Part shown: one piece after another, positions 16,230 to 25,457 of the stretch
Numbering within the stretch: position 1 is the stretch's first letter
Layout of the letters: every line of letters starts with the position of its first letter
Assembly (NCBI GenBank): GCA_937905825.1
Contig: CALCXM010000125.1
Coordinates: 1 to 41,871 of the forward strand
From: an uncultured bacterium
Lineage (GTDB): Bacteria; Planctomycetota; UBA1135; GCA-002686595
Direction: 5' to 3'
Length of the DNA: 41,871 nucleotides
The notes under the pieces: generated by a model
What the model was told of the DNA's origin: nothing
Seen by the model: the letters and a program-made list of their open reading frames with translations, nothing else
Databases searched by the model: none
Program-made: the position numbers and the translations under genes

Positions 16230-17719
16230 TGGGAGAGTTCCGGTGTCTGGCCGGGGGCAGAAGTGTTGTCGCTTGGTGCTTGGTCCGGCTCTTCGCCGAA
16301 TCCGCCCCCAAGGGCCAGGTACAAATCGATGCGTAGTTCGAACAGGGCGCGTCGCACGGCGATCCACGCGCTGTGATTGGCGAAGGCTCGTTGGCGCGCT
16401 TCGAGCACCGTGAGGATGTCCCCGCGACCGGCTCCATAGCGTTCCTCGGCGAGGCGTTGTGCGGCTTGCGCCTCACGCGTGGCATGGGCCAAGGCCGCTT
16501 CTCGGCGTTGCAAGGGACTCTCGGCCGCCAACGCGGTTTCGACTTCGAGGAACGCCTGCAGCAGTCCGCGCGACCAATCCTGCAAGGCGGCGCGCGCTTC
16601 GGCCTCGTCCACTTCGATTTGAGCCTTCAAGCGCCCGCCCTCGAAGATCGGTACGGTGATGTTGCTGATCAGGCTCCAGATGTCGAAGTCGGAATCCGTC
16701 AGGTTGTCCAAGTCGGATCCGCGCCGGCCTGCGCTGGCGCCCAAGCTGATGCTCGGGTAGATGTCCTTGCTCGCGGCGTAGAGGTCCAGGTCCGCCGCCT
16801 GCAAACGGTGCTCGGCCGCGACCACGTCAGGACGGCGTCGCAAGAGTTCCCCCGGCAAGATTCCGATCAGCGCTCCCGGTAGCCCTGGCAGTTCGTTGGC
16901 ACTCTCCACCAGACCGGCTGGATACTTGCCTTGCAGGGCTTCGATTTGGCGCGTGATGCGTGCGAGGGATTCTTCCGTTGCGGCGAAGCGCGCCTTGGCA
17001 CTCGCTAGTTGGGACTCCGCGAGGCGCAAGTCGAGGGCGGCGGTTCCCCTTTGCTCAAAGCGGTTGCGCAAGACGGCGGTGGAGAGTTCGTAGGCCTCGA
17101 TGGTTTGCTTAGCCAAGCCCAGTTGTTCGCGCGCTTCGATCAAGGCGAACCAACTCTTGGCTGCCTGACCTGCCAAGGAAAGTTGGGCGCCGACGTAATC
17201 CGCCTGGCCCGCTTGCCAACCGGCGGCGGCACTGCGCTCGCGGGCGTCGAGCTTGCCCCACAGATCGATTTCCCAGGAGACCCCCAAGGACACGCCGATG
17301 TTCGTGCTGTTCGAACTCAATACACTGCCGCCGGCGCCAGGCACGGGCAGGCCCACGAAGTTCTGTCGGGAGCGCGCCGCGTCGCCCGTGGCGTTCACCT
17401 TGGGCCAAAGGGCAGCTCCGGCCATGCGTGCTTGAGCGGCCGCCGCGTTCAAGCGCGAGGCAGCAATTTGCAGGTCAAGGTTGGCGCCCAGCACATTGAG
17501 CACCAACTCGTTCAGCCCCGGATCCTCAAAGCTCTCCCACCAATGCTTGATGGACGTCGCCGGCGGCTGGCCAGTGGGGGAGGCCAGGGGCGCTGACCAA
17601 GCCGCCGGGGCGGGCACCAGCGGGGTTCGTTCGGTCGCTTGCTTGGGGGCGCGACAAGCGCCGAGCAACAAGCTGGCGGCGCAGCTCCAGCGCCAGAGTT
17701 TGGATGCGGATAGATTCAT
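16226..17719 (-). CDS. RND efflux outer-membrane channel lipoprotein (TolC/NodT family)
   Basis: 497 residues from the ATG at 17719; the open frame runs to 17824 but the added segment is polar and precedes an obvious lipoprotein signal. The signal ends LLLGAC (Cys22 lipidated). The mature protein is two repeats of long alpha-helical coiled segments separated by beta strands, as in TolC. Typical segments are WWESFEDPGLNELV (about 78-91), LGVSWEIDLWGKLDARER, LPGELLRRRPDVVAAEHRLQ and LSISLGASAG-type strands. First gene of the three-gene operon, translationally coupled to the adaptor. Residues beyond the last helical repeat are a short Gln/Pro-rich tail. No regulator gene of the TetR/MarR kind is adjacent. 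The 233 bases upstream to 17953 hold no supportable gene. Confidence 0.92.
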   Translation of the reverse strand: MNLSASKLWRWSCAASLLLGACRAPKQATERTPLVPAPAAWSAPLASPTGQPPATSIKHWWESFEDPGLNELVLNVLGANLDLQIAASRLNAAAAQARMAGAALWPKVNATGDAARSRQNFVGLPVPGAGGSVLSSNSTNIGVSLGVSWEIDLWGKLDARERSAAAGWQAGQADYVGAQLSLAGQAAKSWFALIEAREQLGLAKQTIEAYELSTAVLRNRFEQRGTAALDLRLAESQLASAKARFAATEESLARITRQIEALQGKYPAGLVESANELPGLPGALIGILPGELLRRRPDVVAAEHRLQAADLDLYAASKDIYPSISLGASAGRRGSDLDNLTDSDFDIWSLISNITVPIFEGGRLKAQIEVDEAEARAALQDWSRGLLQAFLEVETALAAESPLQRREAALAHATREAQAAQRLAEERYGAGRGDILTVLEARQRAFANHSAWIAVRRALFELRIDLYLALGGGFGEEPDQAPSDNTSAPGQTPELSQ

Positions 17720-17952
17720 GATTGGATTCTTCTGCAACAGAAGAGATCTCGTTGCGCTCCGATGGAACGCAGCTTCCCGCTCATGCCGATTCGCCTTGGG
17801 CGGGTTCGTGTTGTTCTGGTCCATGGGACCGGGCCCTTTGACCGTTCAATCCGCAGGAATCGCCCGTCCGCTGGGAGCAGGATCTCCTTTGCCGGAAAGG
17901 GGATCTCGTCCAACGCCAAGCGGGTCCTTCGACTGAATTGGCCGGCGGAAGG

Positions 17953-18723
17953 TTACGCGTCCTGGGCCCGTTGGCCTAGGGACAGCAACCGTGGCCGCAA
18001 GTAAACAACCCAGGTGGCGAGGCCTGCCAGGGCCCCCGTCCACAAATCGAAGAAGAAGTGTTGCTTGGTCGCCAGGATGCTCCAGCAGAGGGCGACCCAA
18101 GCCACCGTGCCCACCACGATCATGCGCCGGTCGCCCGTGCCCCTCGACCACATTCCGTGCCGATCGCCGGCGCGGGTGGTGAAGTGCGTGCAGGCCAGGA
18201 GCATCAACAAGCTCAGGGAAACATGCAGGCTCGGCCAGGCATTCCAGCGCGCGTCCAGCATGTAGAGCCCCTTGTACGCTTCCTGTAGCACCGGAGTGCT
18301 GGCCGAGATGGCGCTCTCCATCTGCTGGCGGATGTGGATTTCCGTCGGGCACACCAGGAATACGGTCCAAGTCAAGAGCGACAACAGCACTTGAGCTTGC
18401 AGGTGCAGTAGAAGTGCACGCAAACCTGCCCGGGTTCGCGGCGTCAGCAGCATCGTCACCGGGAAGTACAGGTACAGAGTCGCGTAGACCCAAAAGGCCC
18501 AGGGAGTCGGCGGGATCCAGTAGTCGATCCAGGAGCTCGAATCCCACATGGAGATGCCCCGGGCTTCCGCGATGCGCAGGACGCAGCGGTACCCTCCACC
18601 GAGCACAATCAAGTGCACCGCCAAGATGACAAGCCGCGCGAGCCAAACGCGCTGACTGAGCCGCAATATTGGCCGAAAGATCGGCCAGGGCCTCGGTGTT
18701 GATTTCGTCTTGCTCACGTTCAC
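17953..18723 (-). CDS. PAP2-superfamily membrane protein, inositol-phosphoceramide-synthase-like
   Basis: 256 residues from a GTG at 18723 (TTAGGG about four bases upstream); there is no nearby ATG in frame. About six transmembrane helices are visible. The lipid-phosphatase core motifs are PSLH (164-167) and, in the third motif, S215...H222...D226 (QHFFFDLWTG). The first-motif KxxxxxxRP and the Arg after S215 are missing. That pattern fits the AUR1/inositol-phosphoceramide-synthase-like branch of PAP2 enzymes rather than canonical PAP2 phosphatases. These act on phospho-head groups of membrane lipids at the outer face of the membrane. It lies downstream of the pseudokinase gene on the same strand, 266 bases away, and just upstream of the efflux operon, with no clear functional link. 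The actual lipid substrate is not predictable. Confidence 0.8.
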   Translation of the reverse strand: MNVSKTKSTPRPWPIFRPILRLSQRVWLARLVILAVHLIVLGGGYRCVLRIAEARGISMWDSSSWIDYWIPPTPWAFWVYATLYLYFPVTMLLTPRTRAGLRALLLHLQAQVLLSLLTWTVFLVCPTEIHIRQQMESAISASTPVLQEAYKGLYMLDARWNAWPSLHVSLSLLMLLACTHFTTRAGDRHGMWSRGTGDRRMIVVGTVAWVALCWSILATKQHFFFDLWTGALAGLATWVVYLRPRLLSLGQRAQDA

Positions 18724-18989
18724 GAAACCCTAACGAATTCTGCATTGGAGACTGAGCGGGCATTCACCAGAAACTCACGGTGGGGGCGGGAAAAACCCTA
18801 GTTGGCGGAGACTCGCGGTGGGGCATTCGGTGGGGTCGCCCTGCGGGCATCGAAGATTGGCAGGGTCCCGGGCCCCAACTCGTCCGCGATCCACGCGCTG
18901 CTGGCTGTTCGCGGGCGATGCAGCCTGCGGGCGCGCCGGGGACATTGTTTTACGGAGCCAGTGCCGTGCCCACCCGTCCTGCGCCTCGC

Positions 18990-21900
18990 TCAGCCAGTCG
19001 GGAAGCTCAAGGTGTAGGTGAGCGAGCGAGCGCCTTGCATTCCGAAAGGATCGCGGGCTTCCACATGAATCAGGAGCGGGACGTCGAAGCTGGGAACTTG
19101 AGGCGCGCTGAATCGGAACTCTTGGGTTTTCTGTCCCGGGTTTTGGCTCTCGATGGACTTGCCGTCGAAGGTCAGCGTGGCCTTGCTCGGTGCGCATGCG
19201 AAGGTGACGGAGAGCGTTGTCCATTCACCGGCTTGCAGCTGCAGGCTGCCCGTGGGGCGCAGGGGATAGGAGCTCGATTGTTGCGCGCTGAGGCCCTCTC
19301 TGATCCGGCTTGAAATGTATTCCAGTCGCTGAGAAGGTCGTGAGCCGGCTGGTTGGTAGAGCGCAGCCGCCTTGATCACGGGCATCGATTCTTCGAAGCG
19401 AACCGTCTTGTTCCATGTGGTTCGATTGCCAGCATAGTCCAAGAGCTCCAAGTTCAATTGGACCTGGCTGGGTTGGCTCGAGTCGCCCGCACAAGTCAGC
19501 GCAGCTCGCACGCGCCCGCCGACGAGTTCAACCCCGACGGTCGAGTTTGGATCGAGGTTGCGAACCGCTTCGAGTGGCTCATCTTGCTCGAGAGTGAGCT
19601 CCAAAACGTAGCTGCCAAAGGGCAGGGTCCACTCGTCGTGGCTGGCGAGCTCTTGTTCGGCCAGGTCCTTTGCGGAGCTAGGAACTGCCAGCTGCGCCGC
19701 TGCTTGGCCTTGGCCTTCAGAGCCGGCTGTGCCCGTAGCGGTCGCGATCCACAACTTGCCGCCGACCACTTGCGGCGCCTGTCCATCCCGCAGCACGCTG
19801 AACTGAATCCAGGCCTCCGACCGCAGGTAGGGCGTGCCTACGCGCAACTCCAGGGGCTCACCGCCCGCGTCAAAGTGGGCGCCCAAGGAGACTTCCCCGG
19901 AGTCGGCACTGGGCTCGTCCCAGATGTTGATCCACTCGCCGTCGTCGAACTTCTCGATCAGCAGCTGATCCCGAAGCGCTCCGCTGAGTTGTGGACGAAG
20001 CACCAAGTCCTGTCCGTTCACAAGGAATCGATCACCGCGCGTCACGTTTTTCGCAGGGGAGGAACTCGCGCTCGCTTCAAGGGCCGCACCGTTGACTCCC
20101 GCGGCTGCGCCACTCCGAGGCAAGCGCCTTGCGGTGATCGAAATCGAAAGCTGCGGAGTGTGCGCCATCAAACGCTCGGGCAGGTCACGACGCAAGGCGA
20201 GGATCTCGCTAGAGCCCCGGGCGGCCGCCTGTCCACGATCCCCGTGCAGCAGATTGAGTTCGAGCTCGCGCAGGCTGTCCAAGTCGGAGTTTTCGGCAAG
20301 GGACAGTAGACGCTCTTCAATCCAGGAGGAAACGGTGCTGGGGGCGGCGTCCTTGTAGACGTTCCCCGCGTCGTCCTCGACCTCCCAGTGGATGTTGAGC
20401 CACCCGAAGTCAGCGGGGGCGGGAACCGTGACCTTGATCGGAGAGTCACTGGCTTCGCACTTCGTCCAGTGGACGGAATCGTCGTTCGTTTGCTCGCTGG
20501 TCTTGCGGTAACGCAAGCCCTTCACGACCTCTCCTGGCGCGAGTCCCTTGAGGGCGAACTCCAACTCGACCCACGTGTTTCCGACGCGCTCCAGGCGCTG
20601 CTGCTCGATTTCACAGACGGGCTCCTGATGGTCCATCAGGATCGTGATCTCGGCCTGTTCCTCAACGCCGGAAGCGCCGCGGATCCTGAGGGCAAGCGTT
20701 CGAGTCTGCTCGCGCAGGCGGCTCTTGAGCTGCGACACATCAAAGCCATAGGGCTCGGAGCCCTTCGCGCTGCCGTGCAAGAGCTGGTGATCCAAGAGGA
20801 TGTCCGCGGGCTGTAGATCGCCGTTCAAGCGCAGCCGTGGGGCCTGCTTATTGAGCAGCACCGGCTCCCTAGGAATCATGCGCTTGAGGCGCCGGGCCTC
20901 CCAGGATCGGAAGGCCGCTTGGGCTCGCCGCAAGGAACTGCGGCCTTCGATTTCCGCCCAGTACTCTTCGGTTTCTTCCCAGGTCAGCTGCTCCCAATGC
21001 GCTTTGCTGAGCTCCTGTGCCAGTTGATCAAAGCGCTCGTTATGAAAGTAGCTGGCGAGTGACGCGGGTAGCATGCCGAGCAGCCAGGGCGCGTTTGGTG
21101 CCGGTTCTGGACCTAGGTTCGGTTCACCTCGCTCGCTGGCATCGATCCACAGGATCCATTCGGCGAGGTAGTCCGTGGCGGCGCTTTGGCTGCGGCGGGC
21201 GAGGTGCCAAGAAGCGCCGAGCGCACCAAAGACCAGCAACAAGAGCCCTTGCAAGACCAGCCGCCGCAGACGAATGCCGCGCAGCTTCGCGTCGCATCGC
21301 GCGCTGAGTTCTGCGAGCTCCTTTTCGAACACGCCTGCGAATTCCTGATCGGCGAGTTGAATCTCGGCGGCCAGTTGCTTGAGCTCCTTCGGGCTCTGGC
21401 TCGCGCTCAAGACGTATCGCAAGTCCGCCAGATCCGTCTGTTGAGCTTGGCGTAGCGCCGTGCGCAGCTCCACCAGCCAGGGGCGCTCAGCCGTCGACTC
21501 GATCGATGCGATGCGCTCGAGGGTTTCGTGCGCCGCGTCCAGCTCGAGGGAGTCCAAAGCCTGTGCGGCTTCCAGGCGCAGACGCTGCTCGAGCAGCAGG
21601 TCCTTCGGGGCCTCCGCTTTTAGCAGCCGCCCCAGAGCCCGCCGGCACTCGCTCCAATTCGACTGCTCAAGTTCCTGGGCGAGCTGCTCGAGGGCGTCTT
21701 CACAATGCTTGCGCCGCAGGGCGTCGCGTTTGGCGCGCGCTTCGATCAGGCGCCCATCGCCTGGTGCCGGGCACAGGGCTGCGGCTCGCTCGAGCAGTTC
21801 GCTGGCGGCCTCTAGGTTTTCCTCGTCCAGGGCCGCGAGCAACTCGGCGAGCCCTTGGCGGAAGTCTCGCTCGCGCACTCGCCCGGGAATCTCCGTGCAG

Positions 21901-23462
21901 GTTTGCAGGGCGAGCTTGTCCTCGGGGGCCGAATCGAGCAGCAGGCGCAGGTGATCCTGTGCTTCCTCAAAGCGTTCCAGCTGGAGCAGGCTCGCGATGC
22001 GTTCGCGGGCGCGCATCAGGTGGGCCTGACGCTCGCGAACCTCCTGCTCGAGAGCTTCGTAGTCCTCGTGCTGGGAGCTGTTCTTGCGCGCGGCAGCGAG
22101 GCTGGAATCAGCCGCTTCATAGTCCGCCTCGAGAGCGTGCCTGGAGGCTTCCTCCAAGTGCACCAGCATTTGCTTCCAGCCCTCCAAGTCCACCTGGCAA
22201 TTGCCACAGTGGCGCATGTACGAGCGGTTCTCCCATTGGCAGTGCACGCATTCCTCAATCAGCGGATGGGAACAGTCCCAGCACGAGCGTCGGCTCTCCC
22301 CGTTGTTCGCTCCGCACTGCGGGCACTCCCCCGAGTCGGAGTCGTCAGAGGGCGCGCTCGAAAGCAATCGAAGGCGCTCTTCGAGGGGCGCCAAACCTTC
22401 GAGCGCTTGGGTGGCTGTGGCGAAGCGCTGCTTTGGATCGTGAGCTAGGCAACGCTGCAGGAATCGGTGACACACCTCGGGCAACTCCACGCCGGTCTCC
22501 AGCTCTGGGTAGGCGCCGGTCAATGCGTAGTGCAGCGTCCGTCCAAAGCTGAAGATGTCCGAACGCTGGTCCGCTTGTGCGCCGTCGGTCCACTGCCCTG
22601 GAGCGGCGCGGGCGGAGGCGGCGACGACGGGGGCGCCGCTTGGGCGAGCGCGCGGGTCGTCAAGCGTGGCCAGGCCAAAGTCCGTCAACTTGGGTGTGCC
22701 ATCCTTCGAGATCAAGACGTTGGCGGGCTTTAGGTGCCCGTGGAGGATGGGCGGCTCCTGGCCGTGCAAGCACTCGAGGCCACGCAGAATCCCGCGGGCC
22801 ACATCGAAGGCTTGGGCAAGGCTGAAGGGGGATCCCGTGTCCACGAGTGCCTTGAGCGTCTCGCCTTCGATGAATTCCATCACCAAGAACGGGCCGTATT
22901 CGTCAGCGCCAGCGTGCAGCACCTGGCAGATGTTGGGGTGACTAATCGCGGAGCCAGCGATGTCCTCGTGCTCAAATTCCTCGCGAAGCTTGGCGCTGCT
23001 TTCCCGGAGACGCTTGAGGGCGCGCAGGCCATTCAAGCGGCTGTCGCGGACGAGCAAGACGATGCCCGTGGCACCGCGGCCTAGTTCGTCCAAGACTTCG
23101 TAGCGTTCGGCGATCGTTCCGCTGCAGGCTTCGTGCAAGCGAGTCTCTTCTCCTCCCAATTCTTCGGCCATGGAAGGACTGGCGGGCAGATCGAAGCGCG
23201 ACCGGCTGCTGCTTGGGGAATCAACACCGAGCGGACCATCCTCTGAGAAGGAAGGATCCGCCTCGAAGGCAGCTGCCCGGTCCCTCATGGATTGTCTGGA
23301 CAGGTCCCGCTCGGGCGCCGAGCTACGGGTTGGTTCGGAGCTGCGGCCAGGTTCCGAGTTCCCTGCTTGTCCCGAGCCCCGTGCAGGTCTCGATGCACGT
23401 TCGCCAGTACCCGCTGGGTTCTCCTGGGGGGGAGGGAAGTCGGAATCAGCTTCGGGGGACAC
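18990..23462 (-). CDS. Large membrane protein kinase-like receptor (probable pseudokinase) with double zinc ribbon
   Basis: About 1490 residues from a GTG at 23462. The first ~100 residues are low-complexity Ser/Pro/Arg, so ATG starts at residue 59 or 98 are also possible. Kinase-like domain, about 120-355: glycine loop LGRGATGIVLL, β3 Lys in LRALKRL (K150), DFG in TDFGLA (262-264), DIFSFG. The catalytic loop reads HGHLKPAN, so the HRD Asp is His243 (codon 22734-22736). A double zinc ribbon follows: C380/C383/C394/C397 and C405/C408/C419/C422. Long helical, coiled-coil-like segments (about 430-720) lead to one transmembrane helix (about 733-752), and some 740 extracytoplasmic residues with beta-sandwich or Ig-like stretches. 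It probably senses outside and scaffolds or allosterically signals inside. Divergent from the cytochrome-porin unit, 137 bases away. Confidence 0.85.
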   Translation of the reverse strand: MSPEADSDFPPPQENPAGTGERASRPARGSGQAGNSEPGRSSEPTRSSAPERDLSRQSMRDRAAAFEADPSFSEDGPLGVDSPSSSRSRFDLPASPSMAEELGGEETRLHEACSGTIAERYEVLDELGRGATGIVLLVRDSRLNGLRALKRLRESSAKLREEFEHEDIAGSAISHPNICQVLHAGADEYGPFLVMEFIEGETLKALVDTGSPFSLAQAFDVARGILRGLECLHGQEPPILHGHLKPANVLISKDGTPKLTDFGLATLDDPRARPSGAPVVAASARAAPGQWTDGAQADQRSDIFSFGRTLHYALTGAYPELETGVELPEVCHRFLQRCLAHDPKQRFATATQALEGLAPLEERLRLLSSAPSDDSDSGECPQCGANNGESRRSCWDCSHPLIEECVHCQWENRSYMRHCGNCQVDLEGWKQMLVHLEEASRHALEADYEAADSSLAAARKNSSQHEDYEALEQEVRERQAHLMRARERIASLLQLERFEEAQDHLRLLLDSAPEDKLALQTCTEIPGRVRERDFRQGLAELLAALDEENLEAASELLERAAALCPAPGDGRLIEARAKRDALRRKHCEDALEQLAQELEQSNWSECRRALGRLLKAEAPKDLLLEQRLRLEAAQALDSLELDAAHETLERIASIESTAERPWLVELRTALRQAQQTDLADLRYVLSASQSPKELKQLAAEIQLADQEFAGVFEKELAELSARCDAKLRGIRLRRLVLQGLLLLVFGALGASWHLARRSQSAATDYLAEWILWIDASERGEPNLGPEPAPNAPWLLGMLPASLASYFHNERFDQLAQELSKAHWEQLTWEETEEYWAEIEGRSSLRRAQAAFRSWEARRLKRMIPREPVLLNKQAPRLRLNGDLQPADILLDHQLLHGSAKGSEPYGFDVSQLKSRLREQTRTLALRIRGASGVEEQAEITILMDHQEPVCEIEQQRLERVGNTWVELEFALKGLAPGEVVKGLRYRKTSEQTNDDSVHWTKCEASDSPIKVTVPAPADFGWLNIHWEVEDDAGNVYKDAAPSTVSSWIEERLLSLAENSDLDSLRELELNLLHGDRGQAAARGSSEILALRRDLPERLMAHTPQLSISITARRLPRSGAAAGVNGAALEASASSSPAKNVTRGDRFLVNGQDLVLRPQLSGALRDQLLIEKFDDGEWINIWDEPSADSGEVSLGAHFDAGGEPLELRVGTPYLRSEAWIQFSVLRDGQAPQVVGGKLWIATATGTAGSEGQGQAAAQLAVPSSAKDLAEQELASHDEWTLPFGSYVLELTLEQDEPLEAVRNLDPNSTVGVELVGGRVRAALTCAGDSSQPSQVQLNLELLDYAGNRTTWNKTVRFEESMPVIKAAALYQPAGSRPSQRLEYISSRIREGLSAQQSSSYPLRPTGSLQLQAGEWTTLSVTFACAPSKATLTFDGKSIESQNPGQKTQEFRFSAPQVPSFDVPLLIHVEARDPFGMQGARSLTYTLSFPTG

Positions 23463-23529
23463 GATTGGTTTCGGCGCGGTCGGTCGGATTGCCGCGCGGG
23501 CAGTTGTGGAGCGCGAACCATGGTAACGC

Positions 23530-23558
23530 TTGACGCCGCACTTTGAGCTTGTGAAAAT
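23530..23558 (+). promoter_or_regulatory. Candidate sigma-70 promoter for the cytochrome-porin unit
   Basis: TTGACG (23530-23535), a 17-base spacer, then GAAAAT (23553-23558). The -35 matches consensus at five of six and the -10 at four of six. Predicted transcription start is about 35 bases before the ATG at 23600, which has a good AAGGGAG ribosome site. It lies in the 137-base divergent gap shared with the pseudokinase gene, so the two could be co-regulated. Confidence 0.4.
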
Positions 23559-23599
23559 CTTGGCCCGCTCAATCGGACATCACCCAAGGGAGTCCAAAC

Positions 23600-25441
23600 A
23601 TGCCTAATTCCGAGCCCCGCGCCGGTTTTCTGTTCACCAGCGTCCGTTCTGCCATGGTCCTCTGCGCTGGATTCGTGCTGCTGATCATGGCCTGCACCAA
23701 TGGTGGACGAGTCGCTACGCCCTTCAACCCGATCAAGTCCCCGGAGGTCCTGGTTCGAGTCGAAGATTCGGCGGAAGATATGCACCGCGCGCTCTTCGAG
23801 GAACAGAATTTTCCGACGGCGAGAACTTGCGCTAAGTGCCACCCGGATCACTACCGCGAGTGGTCCGTGTCACCGCACGCTTATGCGCAGCTCAGCCCGG
23901 TGTTCAACGCCTTCCACGCCAGCGTGGTGACCTTGACGAACGGAACCTTCTCGGACTTTTGCATTCGTTGTCACAGTCAGGTGGCGATGCAACGCAACGA
24001 GCCGGTGTTCGAGAGCAACCGCTTCCGGCATCCCTCTTCGCGCGAAGGCATCACCTGCATTGTCTGCCACCGGGCTCCCGCGGACTTCGGCAAGGTCAGC
24101 GGTCGCTTTAGCTTGGAGCTGGGTGATATCTACGATCCGGTCTACGGGCCGACGGACAGCAAGATCCTGAACGAAGCGATTGAGGACAACAAACTCAACG
24201 TTTCGGCCGAGTCGGGCGGGGACCTGGCGGATGCCGTGCACTCCGAAGTGGCCGACGGCAAGTTCCTCACGGAGTCGGGCTTCTGCGGCGTGTGCCACGA
24301 CGTGAACCTCGGCAACGGCTTCCGCTTGGAAGAGGCCTTCAGTGAGTACAAATCCTCCCCAGCTGCCGCCGAGGGCGTGTCTTGTCAGGATTGCCACATG
24401 GGCAAGCAGCACGGAGTGTTCCTCGGTGAAGACAACTACGCCCAAGCACCCGCTGCCGTGGTGGGGGGCGTGACCACCGCCGTGCGCAAGCGGACCAATC
24501 ACATGTTCGCCGGACCGGATCACTCCATCATTCACCCGGGGCTCTTCCCGCACCTTCCGAACGAAAGCTTGGCCTTCGCCAACATGGAAGAGTGGTTGGC
24601 CTTCGATCACGAAGCAGGCTGGGGCAGCCCGGACTTTGAAGACTCCGTGCCGGCGGATGCAACCTTCCCCGATCCCTGGGGAGACGCTCCCAAGCGCCGC
24701 CAGGCCTTCGAGATCTTGAAGGATCAGTTTGCTCTGCTCAGTCTGTACCGCCAGGCGCGGGTCGACGTGTTGAAAGCGGGCTTTGTCATGGGCAACATCG
24801 TCGTCGGTGAATCGACGCCCAAAGGACTCGACTTCAAAGTTCACGTGAAGAACGGAACCAACGGGCACAACGTGCCCACGGGTTTCATCGCTGAGCGTGG
24901 CCTCTACTTGGAAGTGACCGTTGTCAACCCCGACGGGGAAGTGGTGTTCAAGTCCGGGGACACGGACCCCAACGGTGACATCCGCGATTCGCACTCGGTC
25001 TACGTGCACAACGGTGAGTTGCCGGTGGACGAGTTCCTCTTCAGCCTGCAATCGAAGTTCATCACGCGCCTCAACCGGGGTGGCGAGCGCGAGCAGGTTT
25101 TGGCGGTCAACCACTCGGTCGATCCCTTGCCCTTCCTGCGGCCGGCGACCTTCTCGACGATTCTTACCGGGCGCCCGCGGGGCGCGCGCACGCACCGCGT
25201 TAGCATCCCGCCCGGGGGCGAACGTTGGCCCGAGTACCGAGTCGGAGCCGACGCGCTGGCGACCCCCGGCGAGTACGAGATCCGCGTCCGCATGATCGCG
25301 GGCATGATCCCGCCCAACCTGGTGGACAAGATCCAGCACGTCGGATTCGACTACGACATGTCCCCTCGCGAGGTGGCCCAGGCGGTGGTCGATGGTCGCG
25401 TTGAACTCTGGAACAAGACCCTGACGGTCTCCATCTACTAA
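23600..25441 (+). CDS. Five-heme c-type cytochrome lipoprotein (cytochrome c554-like)
   Basis: 613 residues; ATG 23600 with an AAGGGAG site about seven bases before it. A hydrophobic export segment (about 18-31) ends IMAC, a plausible lipobox with Cys32, so it is probably lipid-anchored in the periplasm or at the outer membrane. Five CxxCH motifs begin at C77, C121, C153, C229 and C262, with nearby His residues able to act as distal ligands, as in the cytochrome c554 group. The wide spacing differs from a NrfA/OmcS type. Residues from about 300 to 613 lack heme motifs and look beta-rich (HVKNGTNGHNVPTGFIAERG, RIRMIAGMIPPNLVDK region), a layout seen in multiheme proteins of porin-cytochrome loci. 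It is followed 16 bases later by a beta-barrel gene, then by a 17-heme cytochrome. Electron-transfer role is firm; partner and direction are inferred. Confidence 0.85.
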   Translation: MPNSEPRAGFLFTSVRSAMVLCAGFVLLIMACTNGGRVATPFNPIKSPEVLVRVEDSAEDMHRALFEEQNFPTARTCAKCHPDHYREWSVSPHAYAQLSPVFNAFHASVVTLTNGTFSDFCIRCHSQVAMQRNEPVFESNRFRHPSSREGITCIVCHRAPADFGKVSGRFSLELGDIYDPVYGPTDSKILNEAIEDNKLNVSAESGGDLADAVHSEVADGKFLTESGFCGVCHDVNLGNGFRLEEAFSEYKSSPAAAEGVSCQDCHMGKQHGVFLGEDNYAQAPAAVVGGVTTAVRKRTNHMFAGPDHSIIHPGLFPHLPNESLAFANMEEWLAFDHEAGWGSPDFEDSVPADATFPDPWGDAPKRRQAFEILKDQFALLSLYRQARVDVLKAGFVMGNIVVGESTPKGLDFKVHVKNGTNGHNVPTGFIAERGLYLEVTVVNPDGEVVFKSGDTDPNGDIRDSHSVYVHNGELPVDEFLFSLQSKFITRLNRGGEREQVLAVNHSVDPLPFLRPATFSTILTGRPRGARTHRVSIPPGGERWPEYRVGADALATPGEYEIRVRMIAGMIPPNLVDKIQHVGFDYDMSPREVAQAVVDGRVELWNKTLTVSIY

Positions 25442-25457
25442 CAAGGTCTTGAATCTC

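Noticed and set aside
16229..17824. Extended N-termini of efflux genes (starts at 16367 and 17824)
   Set aside because: They add polar residues ahead of clear export signals; ATGA overlap and lipobox position favour the shorter starts.
18724..18989. Small gene in the gap between the pseudokinase and PAP2 genes
   Set aside because: Open frames here have no ribosome site and only G/R-rich composition; I see no terminator that I can support either.
23600..25441. Assignment as nitrite reductase NrfA or hydroxylamine oxidoreductase
   Set aside because: No CxxCK active-site motif is seen, only five CxxCH sites, and the layout has a large heme-free C-terminal part.
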